A stretch of 64,000 nucleotides of DNA, from assembly GCA_029215795.1 (NCBI GenBank), contig JARDYH010000001.1:184271654-184335653 (forward strand), read 5' to 3'. The DNA is from Anniella stebbinsi (lineage: Eukaryota > Chordata > Lepidosauria > Squamata > Anniellidae). Position 1 is the first letter of the stretch. Each line of letters starts with the position of its first letter. Below are positions 27,601 to 40,200 of this stretch, in pieces. The translations under genes and the position numbers were made by a program. The notes below the pieces were generated by a model. The model made no database searches and had not been told where the DNA came from. It worked only from the letters and a program-made list of their open reading frames with translations.

Positions 27601-30600
27601 CCACACTAGAGGCATTCAAGAGGCAGCTGGACAGCCATCTGTCAGGGATGCTTTAAAGGTAGATTCCTGCACTGAGCTGGGGTTTTAATAATTATAATAA
27701 TAATATATTTATTTCTTACCCGCGTATCCCTGTGGATCGAGGCGGGGAACAACATTAAAAACAAAAATACCATAAAATGCATAAAACTGATTAAAAACAT
27801 ATAAAACGGATACAATATTAAAATAACAATTGGACATCTTAAAATTCATCTGGGTAGGCCTGCGGGAAGAGATCAGTCTTGGACTCAATGGCCTTATAGG
27901 CCCCTTCCAATGCTACTATTCTATGATTCTATGAACCCAGGAAATAGAAAAATTGCCTAAGTTTTATTGGAGAGGATGCCAAGAACAAGAGACATATATA
28001 CATCATTAGAGCATGTATTAAGATTCTGGGTGTCATACTAAGCACTCTACAGAGCAGCCTTCCCCAACCTGGTGACCTCTAGGTGTTTCAGATTACAACT
28101 CCCAGAATTCCTGACCACTGGCAATGCTAACTATTGCTGAAGTCCAAAATATCTGGAGGGCACAAGGTCGTAGAAGACTGTAACAGAGCTACTAGCAGAT
28201 CAGGGTGAAACATCAACCAGGGCAGGTGGTTCCTGACACTACTCAAACATTGCTCTTCCATCATAAGCTACAAGTGGAGAATGGCAGACTATTGGGAGGA
28301 TGGCACTTTGTACGTGTATGCGTCCACTATGCCCTATCCACACCAGTGGGCATGACACAGCTGCTATGGGTGGGGAAAGGGAAAGTCCAATTCAGCTGGT
28401 TTTAAACTGTGTATATTCATTTTTAATGTTTTAATCTTTTGAAAAAACTGCCCAGAGAGCTTCGGCTATGGGGCAGTATACGAATGTAAATAACAGCAAC
28501 AACAAGAACAATTTAAAGCTCAGCACATATGCAATATAAACCTTTTAGTGGGTTCCATGTCATGAACCTATTTATGTATTTTTTAATTGATTTTTAGCTG
28601 AAATGCAAGGCCAGTTACTTAAAAATAATAATTAAACATAGGTATTGTGCTATAACACCACAATATTGTGTATTATGGTGTTATAACAAAATTGCACTAT
28701 AATACATTAATGCTATTTCTTTCTTTTTTAAGTTACAGAAGTAAACCTATTCCTTTCACCACTATTAACCACTTTGCTAAAATGGTGACTAGAAAGGGTG
28801 TTTTTATCAATTTTTTTTAAAAAACATTAACTCACAATCTAGACATTGTCTAAGGTGCCATAGGCCACTGGAAATCCCCCCTCTGAGACTGGAGGCAGCA
28901 GTCTGACCTCAGAAGGGGGAATCACCCCCTCCTCTGCCCCCTCACAGCTGGAGCAGAATGAACCACAATGGCTGCCTTCCAAGGTGGGAAACTTGACCTT
29001 GGAGAGGGGAGAAAAGGGGCATTCCAGTGGGCAGGGAGGGGAGGAGACTGGAGAGACCAAGATATGAGCTATCCTGAGCCTCTTCCAGCCTCTTTCTCAC
29101 TCCCTCTGAAATCTGCAGGGTGGAAGGATGGGGAAGTGAAGATTGCCTCTGCATTGAATGTACCGAATTCAGGGACTTCAGTTCACCAAGGACTCAATCA
29201 ATAGGCCCACGCCATCTGTGTATTGTAGTATTATTTATATTTATTTATTTATTACATTTTTGTACTTCCCATCACCCAAAGCTGTCTGGGCAGTGCATAA
29301 TTAAAAACCATAAAATATAACAAGTATAAATTTAAAACATTAAAAAATTACAAAGGCAATATAAAATCATCGACATTAGAAACCAGGGAAAGCCTGTGTA
29401 AAAAGGTATGTCTTCAGGAGGCGTTTAAAAGATGTTACATTTTCCGCCTCCCGAACCTGACAAGGGAGAGTTTTCCAGAGGGTGGGTGCTGCTACAGAGA
29501 AGATCCTCCGGCAAAGTTCTTCATGGCGGCATTCTGTTTGTCTCGGAATGGCCAGTAGGGCCTCCTCTGGGGATTGTAGTTGTCGTCCAGGTATATATAA
29601 GGGAAGGCGGTCTGCTAAGTATGCTGGTCTCAAGTTGTTTAGAGCTTTGTAGGATAACAGCATAACCTTGTATTTAGCTCGGTAGCTAACAGTTAGCCTG
29701 TGCAGTTCTTTTAATACAGGTTTTATATGAGCAGAGGTAGGAGTCCCTGTGAGCACCCTAGCTGCTGTGTTCTGCATTAGCTGTAGCTTCCGAGCCACAC
29801 ACATGGGCAGCCCCACATAGAGCGTGTTCCAGTAGTCTAGTCGTGAGGTTACCAGTGCATGAATAACAATGGCAAGGCTATCCCTATCTAGGTTTGGGTG
29901 TAGTTGGTGTACCAACTGATGTTGATAATGGGCACTCTGGGCTACTGAGGCCACCTCAGCCTCCAGTGACAAAGAAGAATCCAGAAGCACCCCCAAACTA
30001 CAGACCTGCTCCTTTGGAGGAAGTGCAACCCCATCCAGAACAGGCAAACACCCCAATTCCCAGACCAACCCACAAGGCCTCTGTCTTATCTGGATTCAGC
30101 TTTAGTTTGTTGGCCCTCATCTAAGCCATAACTGTATCTAGGCACCAGTTCAGAACCTGCACGGCCTCTCCTGATTCAGATGTTAGGGAAATAGAGCTGG
30201 GTATCATCAGCATACTGGTGACACCTTGCCTCAAATCTCCTGATGACTGCTCCCAATGGTATTGGTGACCGGCCGATAGCTATCATAACTCTCTGGGTCA
30301 AGGGAGAGTTTTTTCAGGAGTGGCCACACCACTGCCTCCTTCAAGGCAGCAGGGACCACCCCATCATGCTGTGACGAGTTCAGCACTCCCCTGATCCAGT
30401 CAGTCAGCCCCCCGCAGCTAGCTAGGATAAGCCATGATGGGCAAGGGTCAAGAGAGCATGTGGTAGGTCAAACAGATGCAAGCGTCTTGTCCACATCCTC
30501 AGGCTCCAAAAATTGAAATTGATCCCAAAAAACAGGATAAGACAATGCACTGGACACCTCAGCAGACACTGAGTCAAGTCAGCATGAAGATGAGCAATTT

Positions 30601-33590
30601 TATCCTCAAAGTGTCTTGCAAACTCCTCACAGCGAGCCTCTGAGGGTTCCAGTATTGGATTTGGATTTAGTATGATAACATCGTAATACATAACACTGTG
30701 GTGTCAGTGCTGTACTTGGGAGATTGCTCTATTCTTCCATTTTTCTGGAAAAAGGTTGAACTTTTTGCATTCTGAGAAAAGATGAAAGAATCACAAGGAA
30801 ATTGCAGAGTGAAATTGAATTGGCTACAGGGCTGACAAAAGTGAGTGAACAAAGCATGGCAATTCCACACTAAATGCCTATTGTAGATGCAACCCAATTC
30901 AAAGACTGAGACAGTCCACATAGATCAACCAGAAACAACTCCACAAAGAATTATTTATCTAGTTAGACTCAATAGCTATAAGACAATGATTTGTGTAAAA
31001 GGGAAGTCATTGGGAAACAAAGCTGTCCCTTTAAGAAGCACAGTTTATGATACTACTCGGGATGTGCATGGACCCCCCAGATCAGATCAAGACCCGGATC
31101 GGGACCTCCAATGTTGTCCTGGATCGGTTCGGACAAAATCGGAGGTCCGTCGGATCGGATCCCAATCTGAAAATCATCACCCAGTGCTCTACTGAGAACT
31201 AGGCCGCGAAGCCTGTTCCTCAGTAGATTGGAGCAGCGGAAGGAAGCGGGCACCCCGGCAGGTAAGTGGGACCCTCGTCCTCCTTCCCCCTCGCGCTCCT
31301 TACCTGCCAGGGCCATCCACTGGCGTCCGCTGCCCCCTTCTACTTAGAAACAGGCTTCGCAGCCTGCCTCTCAGTAGCGCGCTAGGTGATCACCCGGCGC
31401 ACTACTGAGAGGCAGGCCGCGAAGCCTGTTTCTCAGCAGAAGGGGGCAGCGGACGCCAGCGGAAGGCCCCGGCAGGTAAGGAGCGTGAGGGGGGAGGAGG
31501 TCCAATCTTCCGATCTTATCCGAACCAGATAGGGTCCTTTCGGAGCAGTTAGGATCAGATCGGATGATCCAGAAGCCGGAATTATAATCGGATAATATTA
31601 TCCAATTTCGGTTGGATCGGCTCCGGATCATGGATCGGACCCAATCCGATGCACATCCCTAGTTACTATACAACATTGGTCCCAGTTAATCCTAGCTAGC
31701 AGAGCTGGAAAAAAGCTAAGCTGATTTACAGCAGATAGACCTGGAATCATTTTTTTTACAAAATTTTTTTTAAAGACTTCACTCAATTAAGACAGCAGAG
31801 CCAAACAGAACAGAACTATGTGCATATTGTAATGGAACCAAATTAGGCGGAATTGAAATATCTTCTCCAAATAGAATTTGGTGTGGACATCAAAAGCTAT
31901 TGGAGATCTTGTAGCAATTCATTTATGATGCTAAATATCCCATGGAAACTTTTTCAGCAGCACTCTATGGTGATTCGCATTATGATTAGCAACCAATGGA
32001 GAAACTAACTAGGGATGGAAAAACAGCCTGGTACTTTCTTCCCTTTAGGTATTTCTGTCAAATGCTCAAAAGGCTCTCCACTGCCTACGAGCCCTTTCCC
32101 CTATGGAAAAAAAACACCTTGGGGAAGGGGAGAGAATAACAGATGCCAAACAGTTCTGAAGAAGACAGGAGAGGCCTGGTGGGGGTCTCTCCTCCTGTGG
32201 AGACGTGGCAATGGCATAGTCTTTTGGTGCCAGAGGAAATGACACTGCCTGAAAGAGGAAAAGCCTGCCAGATCTCTTCTTCAGAATCCTCTGCCAACTA
32301 CTTCCCCATCCCCCTTCTCGAAGATGAATTCACAGTATAGCAGCCAAAAGACGGTCCATGGGTGCAAGCAGATTTGAGGAAGGGGACCTGTTTGGCATAG
32401 GTTGTGCCCACCTTGATTCTCTTCACACAAAGGTTTTCATAGTTAAGCATCCCTGATTCAAATTCTTGCCTCATTCTTAAAGCAAACACCACTCTATTGT
32501 CCATTCCAAAGCAAGTTAACATTTACCTATGTACCTACTACCACTAGTCACTTATACCACTTTTCACCGACACAACAACCCTGTGAGGTAGGTTACTATT
32601 ATTCCTATTTTACATATAGAGAGCTGAGATGCAATATGCTTGAAATTGTGCATTGAGCCCATGAGGTCAACTTGAACTCGTCTCTGTATTCCAAGCCTAA
32701 ACAAACAATTCACTGGTCCAAGGCTGTAGGACTAGGCTTTTGCTTTCATCCATCACTTATCCAGTTCAACGCACTTCACTGAGGCTGCAAATAAGATCTT
32801 ATAATCCAATTGTTTGCTCTGCATGTACATTAATGCTCCATGTAATTTCCTATAAGGATATGGCCTTGTCCTCCAATTGTTCACAGATGGCTTGGTGCCT
32901 TTATGCCTATCTTGTACATTTTCACAGTTCTATATATAAAGTCCTTTGAAGAAACAAAATTAATTCATCCAAGTTGATGAACCAGAAATAAATTCTGTTA
33001 ACAGATAGTGACATAAGCATAATTGGTGAAGCAAAGGTTTTATTAGAAACAATATAAATGACGGAGTGGATGGGCAGACCTGCTACATCTCCCTCTCAGG
33101 CCTCACGCATATCTACTGAAAGGGCAATCATAATATATCGATCCCACTCTCGCTTTGGGATGTAGCAATGGGCAGGGAAGAAGCAGCTACTGAGAGCTAC
33201 TATTTTTCCACTGTCAACCTAAAAAGAGGAGGAGGAGGAGGAACTGCCTGCCATATTTCACAGTTAAGACTCCTGCAAACATATATTGTTATTATCTGTG
33301 TGACAAAACAAAACAAAATCAATCTTCTAGAAAGAAAATGCTTTTGATTTGTTAAGGCAGTGGAAAAATAGTCCTCAAGTTATCTATTCAAACCCAGATA
33401 ATGCTGAAGTATTTAGTTAAAATGGTGACACCAGAACTCAGATTTATTCTGAGAACATACACAGTACCCTCTCTCTCCTGCTTCCAAGCTGTAATGAGAG
33501 GTGTGGAGGAAACACACCTCAATCTCCACTGATCCATGCAGTTACTTAGGCTTCATTTTAGACATACTGAGTGTTACACTACTGATTTTC

Positions 33591-33632
<42 letters not shown>

Positions 33633-36600
33633 TTACCCACCCCTCCCTCTAGATCGAGGCAAGGAACATTAAATACAAAATAGTATAAAATACATAAAAC
33701 TGATTAAAAACATATAAACTAATACATTATTAAAACAACAATGAAACTCTTAAAATTTAACTAAGTAGGCCTGCCAGAAGAGATCAGTCTTTATGGCTTT
33801 CTTAAAGAGTGAGAGCCTGTTGATGAATCTCTTCCAGCAGGAGCCATTCCACAGTCTGGAAGTGGCAGAAGAGAAGGTCCTCTGGGTAACGGTTGTCAGG
33901 CTAGTTTTGGCTGACTGAAGTAAATTCTTCCCAGAGGACCTGAGTATGCGGGGCAGATTGTACGGGGGAAGGCAATCCCGCAGGTAACCTGGACCCAAAC
34001 CATGTAGGACTTTAAAGGTAATAACCAACACTTTATACTTCACCCAGAAACTAATTGGCAGTTTAGAATGTTCTTAGAAGTTTCTCATACACATACACAA
34101 AAATATATGTATTCATCTCTATAGTCAACCTGTTAACAGCTTAAAGGCACAACGTTTAGACAGGAAAAAGGCCTAACACTCATTTGGGAGTCGTAGGATT
34201 TTTTTCCTGTTCAAACATGCATAGGATTGCACCCTACATCATGGTTTTGTGAATGTTTTGCTAGTGAAATAACTATCAATTCTATAAAGAGTTAATGCTG
34301 GTCTTAACTGTGATTAAAGGTAAAAAACCCAATAGTTTTGCCAACCGCCTGACAAATGTCTTCCAGTAGTAAATATCTTTTCATTACCAATACCTTCTTA
34401 TTACAGTAGTTTAAGTAAAGGGAGAGCTGTTTTCGCTTTCTTTCCTCTATTTCTTCGCTTGACTGGTTGTCAACTTGGTTCTGTATTTTCTGTAGCAGAG
34501 GTCTTGAAACATCCTCAAACCATTTCTTGTAAAGCATTTCCCTCCTCCTTAGAGCTAAGAAATCATTGTGCTTCAAATACCTGTCTACTTCCTAATTGAC
34601 AGAGAGACTATTATTAACACTAGGTAGCTTATGAATTAGTAAAACAAATGACTTTAAATCAGTTACACTATTAAAAGAAAAACAAAAACTGTAAGATGTA
34701 GGTAACATTATAACATTCCTACACAAAAGTCATGCCTGACACAACACTGGGTGTTCTTAACTAGAAACAAGTGCTTATTTTGAAAGAATTTCCTTGCAGA
34801 TAGGGAAAAAGTCAACCCAGTGAGCCTAGATATTTGGCATCTCTTTACTAACTTAACATTCTAGCCGTTAGAATGTTAAGTTAGTTAAGGGATGCCAAAT
34901 ATATAGATCAGATGCCACAATTCTATTTGGCTGCAAAGGCCCCTGATAAACATATGAGAAACTCACATCTCTTTTCAAAAGGGTTAGGGTTTCTTGTTGT
35001 CGCAGTTGTGAAGAGGAACTAGGGAGGGGTTATCATACTAATTGCCTAGAACCCAAGAGCCCCGCCCACTTTACACCTTCCCAAGTAGCAGTATAAGTCA
35101 AACATGAGTTATGTGATATCTGACAGAGAATAATATGATGACGTTAAGATAAACTGTACACTCTCTGACAAAGAACGACCTAGGAGAACAACTTAAGACA
35201 TGCACAGCAGTTTGAAGGGCAATGCATCACACACATATATATTTTTTTCCTAGGGTAGTATAGAGAATACGGACAAATGTTGTAATCCAGAAACTCAGCA
35301 TCTCTTATGTGACCACTACCAGTGCATGCAGGTAAGTCAAAGCAAACCCAGCCCAGTTCTGTTTGGCATCCAAGTACTTCCTTAATTATATTTGATGTTT
35401 TAAATTTGTACTCCACCCAAAGAACTTCAATTATTGAGAGGTTGTGAAGTATAATAAATACATAAATACATAAATAAATCCAAGATATGCATGGGACTAC
35501 AAGTGTCCAACCTCTGCAGGGCCTGCTAGGACTTACAGGTGTGTCTAGGACCTGGAAAGCAACAAGATTTCGTTCTTCCCACAACTGAATTCAGACCAAT
35601 GGCACTTGCAGTCCAATATTCAAGTGCCCAACACAGAGAGGGATGTAGGTCAACACAGTCAAATTTTGAAAAGGAACCTGAGGTGGAGCAATGTAGCATG
35701 GTCGAGAATAATGAAGAGGCTGAGCAGGAAATGCAGGGGGCAAATATATCCAAGGGTACTATCCCTATCCAAGGTATAGTACAAGATAACTAGATGTGAT
35801 GCTAAATGCATATAAGCATTTAACATGCCTGTTTTGTCCTTTAAATAGCATTGGTGGGGGAGCAGTCAGGATAGGAACTGCTACACGTGGAGAAGGGGGC
35901 TTTAACTCCCCCCTACACACATACAGTGTTCCTGATGAAAATCGATCCTCCAGCTGCCATTAGCCTTAAGGGAGAAACTGGAAGCTCCCTTCCCCCATGG
36001 CTGCTATTTAAAGAACAAAAATCTGGCATCCTAAATGCTTACATACAATTAAAATCACACCTCATTTGTCCCACAGCGGGTTCAGTTGCTGCTGAATGTA
36101 TACCCCAGCAAAACAAAAATTCTAGTCAAAATTCACATATGAAAAGGCATTAGAAACAAAAGATATTTCAACAGCCATCCTTTATGGCCTAGGCATTTTC
36201 AAATCCGTACGTCTTTCTCAATAATCAAAAAGACATACTGTAAACAGACACTGTGTTTTGTTTCTTACCCTCACAAAGCGGTTTTCTCTTTCTAACAGGG
36301 ACTGAGTGGAACCAACAACATCCTGGTTTTCATTAACTATGGCCTAGTAAAATACCAGCAAAATCTGTGAAGTAGAACTGCTGAATTGAGAGTAGTAAAC
36401 AGAATTAGTTTTATGAATTAGCACTGTATTAGTTTTATGAATTAGCACTGTAGAGTATAGTAGGTTTCATGACCAACAAGAACTGGAGATTATCTCAGAG
36501 TAGGGGAAAATTGCAAGGTAATGAAAGTGGTGAGAAAAGTTGTCATTGTTATTACTGATGGAGAAAAGATGGAAAGAAAAGTTGTCTTTGGTGGTTAAGG

Positions 36601-37235
36601 CTGTCGATCCAACATGTTTACTGACATATTAAATTAGTTTCGAATATATAGAATATTACTAAACTACACAATAAAAGATCTAGTAAATCCCAATTTAAAT
36701 ATTGTATATTTCTGTACAATTCCCTAGAGCAGACTGAAATATTTTACCATGCTTTAAGAATGTAACAAAAAAAAATAAGAGGGCAACTATCATAAAAGCT
36801 ATGCCAGTGCACGTAGATAGATACACAAGTATACAGAATCCTAGGGTCAAGAGTAAGAGTTTACTAACAAGCAATTTACTGTTAACCAAATTCAGAGGCA
36901 AAGTTGCAGATTGTTATTTTGCTAAATTGCTTAATGAATGGTATTAACAGAGCAAGTCTAAGTGAGGTGGGGTGTAACATGGCAGTTCCTTCACCACTTC
37001 TAAAGGTCTGCCAGGCCAGAAGATAATGGAAGATGGGCAAAGAGTTTTAGTTTCTGGCAGTTTGTTTTTTTAAAAGTTTCCCTCCTGGTGGTTACAGGGG
37101 GAGGGAAAATACTTTGCCAGCCAGATACTGAGCTTCTCTAAACAAGCAATTTATTGCACGCTCTTGACTGCTCACCCATTACACGACTTTGTCAACATCC
37201 AGGATGTCTGCCATGCTATCGCCTAGAAATCTCGC

Positions 37236-37269
<34 letters not shown>

Positions 37270-40200
37270 TGGTATTATCTGGGAAAACACAGGCTCTCCC
37301 AGTGTGTATACTTGGTGTTGTGCTATAATTCTGTCTCTAGATGGCAATGTCTGATTAAACTCAATGGAGCCTTTCCAAGAAGGGATGTTTTCAATTCAAA
37401 ATCATGTGGTCGTGTGTGAAGGACCGCATTATCATGGTGGGAAGACTCTAGAGTACAAAACCCCTGTTAAGGTGGTGGAATGTGTAGAGAAGCTCACTGG
37501 GGCCTCATGTGGGAATGGATCCTGTGAATCCAAGGTTGCCCCTATCCTGCTCCTGCCAGTGGTAGATTTCTGCAGCTGTAATTGGGGCCTGCCCCACACT
37601 GCCCTGTCCTATTCTCCATCAGTCAGCGGATCTGGGGATTACAGTTGCTCTGTTAGTCATTGAAGTGCAATCCTATGGCCCCTACACACTGTCTGAAGGG
37701 CCATAGGATACTGGGATTTTTTACTTCTGACCTTGGAGATGAAAATCCCCACTCAAATATTCACACACACCCCCACTCCCAGCAACCAGTAGAGGCACGG
37801 AGGAGGACAGGAAAGAAAATGCTGGATTCTGTGGCCTTTCAGGGCAGCTCCACTAGTGTCCATCTAGTGGATGCAATTTAAAAGGACAGAGAGGTGAACC
37901 CTGTCCTCACTGCTCCATCCAATCTACAGGCATAGGGTTGCACCCGGAGTTATTTCAGTCCTACATACATATGATTTACTCAAATCAATGCCAACTTTTA
38001 AAAAGGTATTTCATTTTAACAATACAAAGTAATTAAAAAGCAACTGCAACATGAAAAATCTCCAGGCAGAGAAGGGAAGAATTAAGTGTCTTCTAATTCC
38101 AAAACACACACATTCAATAAACTGCGTGGGATTCATAGAATGGGTTCCTTCAGAACAGGAAACTGTCTGTTACCCCTTTTGACATGTTTTGACCTTGCAG
38201 TTTTATTGAATGTGTGGGTTTTTCAACCTGAAGCTTAAATAGACATGTTAGCTAACTTGTTTTCCTCCTCCCAAGAAGACAAAGCTTGAGCAAAGTATTG
38301 CCAGTATTGCTTTCTGACTCCTCCCCCAGCGCCCCAAATCAGCTGTACCTGTGCAATGGAAAAATGCTTCTGTGTTAGCCAACTCTGTGAACCTTCGGCC
38401 TTTTCAAACTGACTATTTCTGCAAGTCTTGCTTGGTGATCTACTCAAGGATGTAGAGACTGCTGGAAGAGACTTATAAAAAGGGAGGGGGGAATCACAGT
38501 GAATGTTCCACCCACCTGAAATTCACATTTGCCTATACAAGGGGTACAGAATGCCTAATGGTTTGCCAACCAGCGCCTAAAAACAACCACACAGTCCCAG
38601 CACTGAGTCAACTGTGCACTGAATTAACTGAATTAAGACCAAAGGAGATCACACTGTGGCATTAGGGCTGTTCACAAAACATGGTAACCCACACTCAGTA
38701 GTTGTGTGTGGATTGTTGTTGAACTGTGGGTTGTATGTTAAACCATTGAGGTGTGTTGTGTGAACCCAGTCACTGGCTGAATTCAGACAACACATTAAGC
38801 AACGGTGGGGTAAATAGTATACTGACCTGGAGTTAAGTAGGCGGCGCTCCCCACACAACACGTTGCAGCCTGTGTTGCTCGGCAGCGGCAAACGCTCCGG
38901 TTGCTAATAACGTACGCGGCCGTGACTGACAGCCCGCCCACCATGTTGGCCGCCCTCCAACCATCGCAAGTCCTCCCAGAGGTATCCCAACATACACCGT
39001 GGTCCGAAATCCATGGGCGCTACCATCAAAGCTGCAGGAGCACACACCTCTCAAACCCCATTGGACGCACAGAGGCACTGGGCGGGACACACCAGCCACG
39101 GGTGGAGAAGAAGACAGGAGGAGTGGCCACACCGACGAAACGGCTGCCCCACATCCCCAGCACAGCACCCCAACCGTAGGCACCCACACCCCGGCACACC
39201 CGGTGCCCTGATGGGGCCGGGCAAGGGCCGGCCAGGTAGCCACCAGACAGGCACAAAGCAAGCCCACCCAATCCATCCCCCACAGTGCCCCAGAGACCCA
39301 TCCATAGCTGAGGAAGGCCGAGCATGGCCAAGCTGTAGCCGAAATGTACACCCGGGCGCCAGAACCAGACACAAGGCAACCCATCCCCGAGAGCGGCCCA
39401 CACCCACCCTACATGGGAGGGCACCTAACGTCCATGAGCCACACCCAAGACAACCCCCCTCCTTGAGTGCAATACCTGCAAACACAGAAAAGAAGACAAG
39501 TAAGGGGGAAAGTGAAAAAACTTCATTCAGTGTGGTGTATAAAAACGGTTACATGGGCACAGGGCCACTGCGAAGCACGGGCAGAGTAATCAGAAAGACG
39601 AGTCACCCCCAGGCCGAGACTTTGGGAATGTTGTGCATACCTTCGCCCGTTTCCCACAACATCCGCAGCTGGCCAACAGGTGTGTTGTGGAGGTGGGCTG
39701 CCCACGGGTGTCCTTTGCCTCTGCATTCTATGCATCTTGGGGTTGGCCATGACCGGTGCGCGCTGTCCGGCCATGTTCGGTGGATGAGGGGGGCTTGGTG
39801 AGCGCCACTTCCCCGACCCGTCTGCTTCCGGATGAGGTGACGGGCAAGGACGCGTCGCCGTGGGGGGCGTTTTTATCTATCTAGTTATAATCCTAATTTG
39901 TTCATGGACCCAGTGTATAATTTGGTCATGTAAAACACAATCCTATCACTGTCTTCTCAGAAATAAGCCCTATTACGACCCCCTGGGAGTTACTTTCAGG
40001 CAAGGGCGTTGCTAGGTTGGGAAAAGATCTGGGGCTCCCTTGGTCTTGATCAAGAAGTGTGTGCACTGACACCCCCTCCCCCCTCCCCAATGTGACTGAG
40101 ACCCCGATTTGGCACTTTGGGAAACATCCTGCTTCTGCTTGGACCAATTTAGAGCCTGTCCACGTTGACTTGGGACTGGACCCAAGTCAAAGTTTGAACA

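Noticed and set aside
38833..39801. Long open frames on both strands (183 and 262 codons) as host genes
   Set aside because: Overlapping frames in CpG-rich sequence have few stops by chance; no family match and no ATG-led splice structure.
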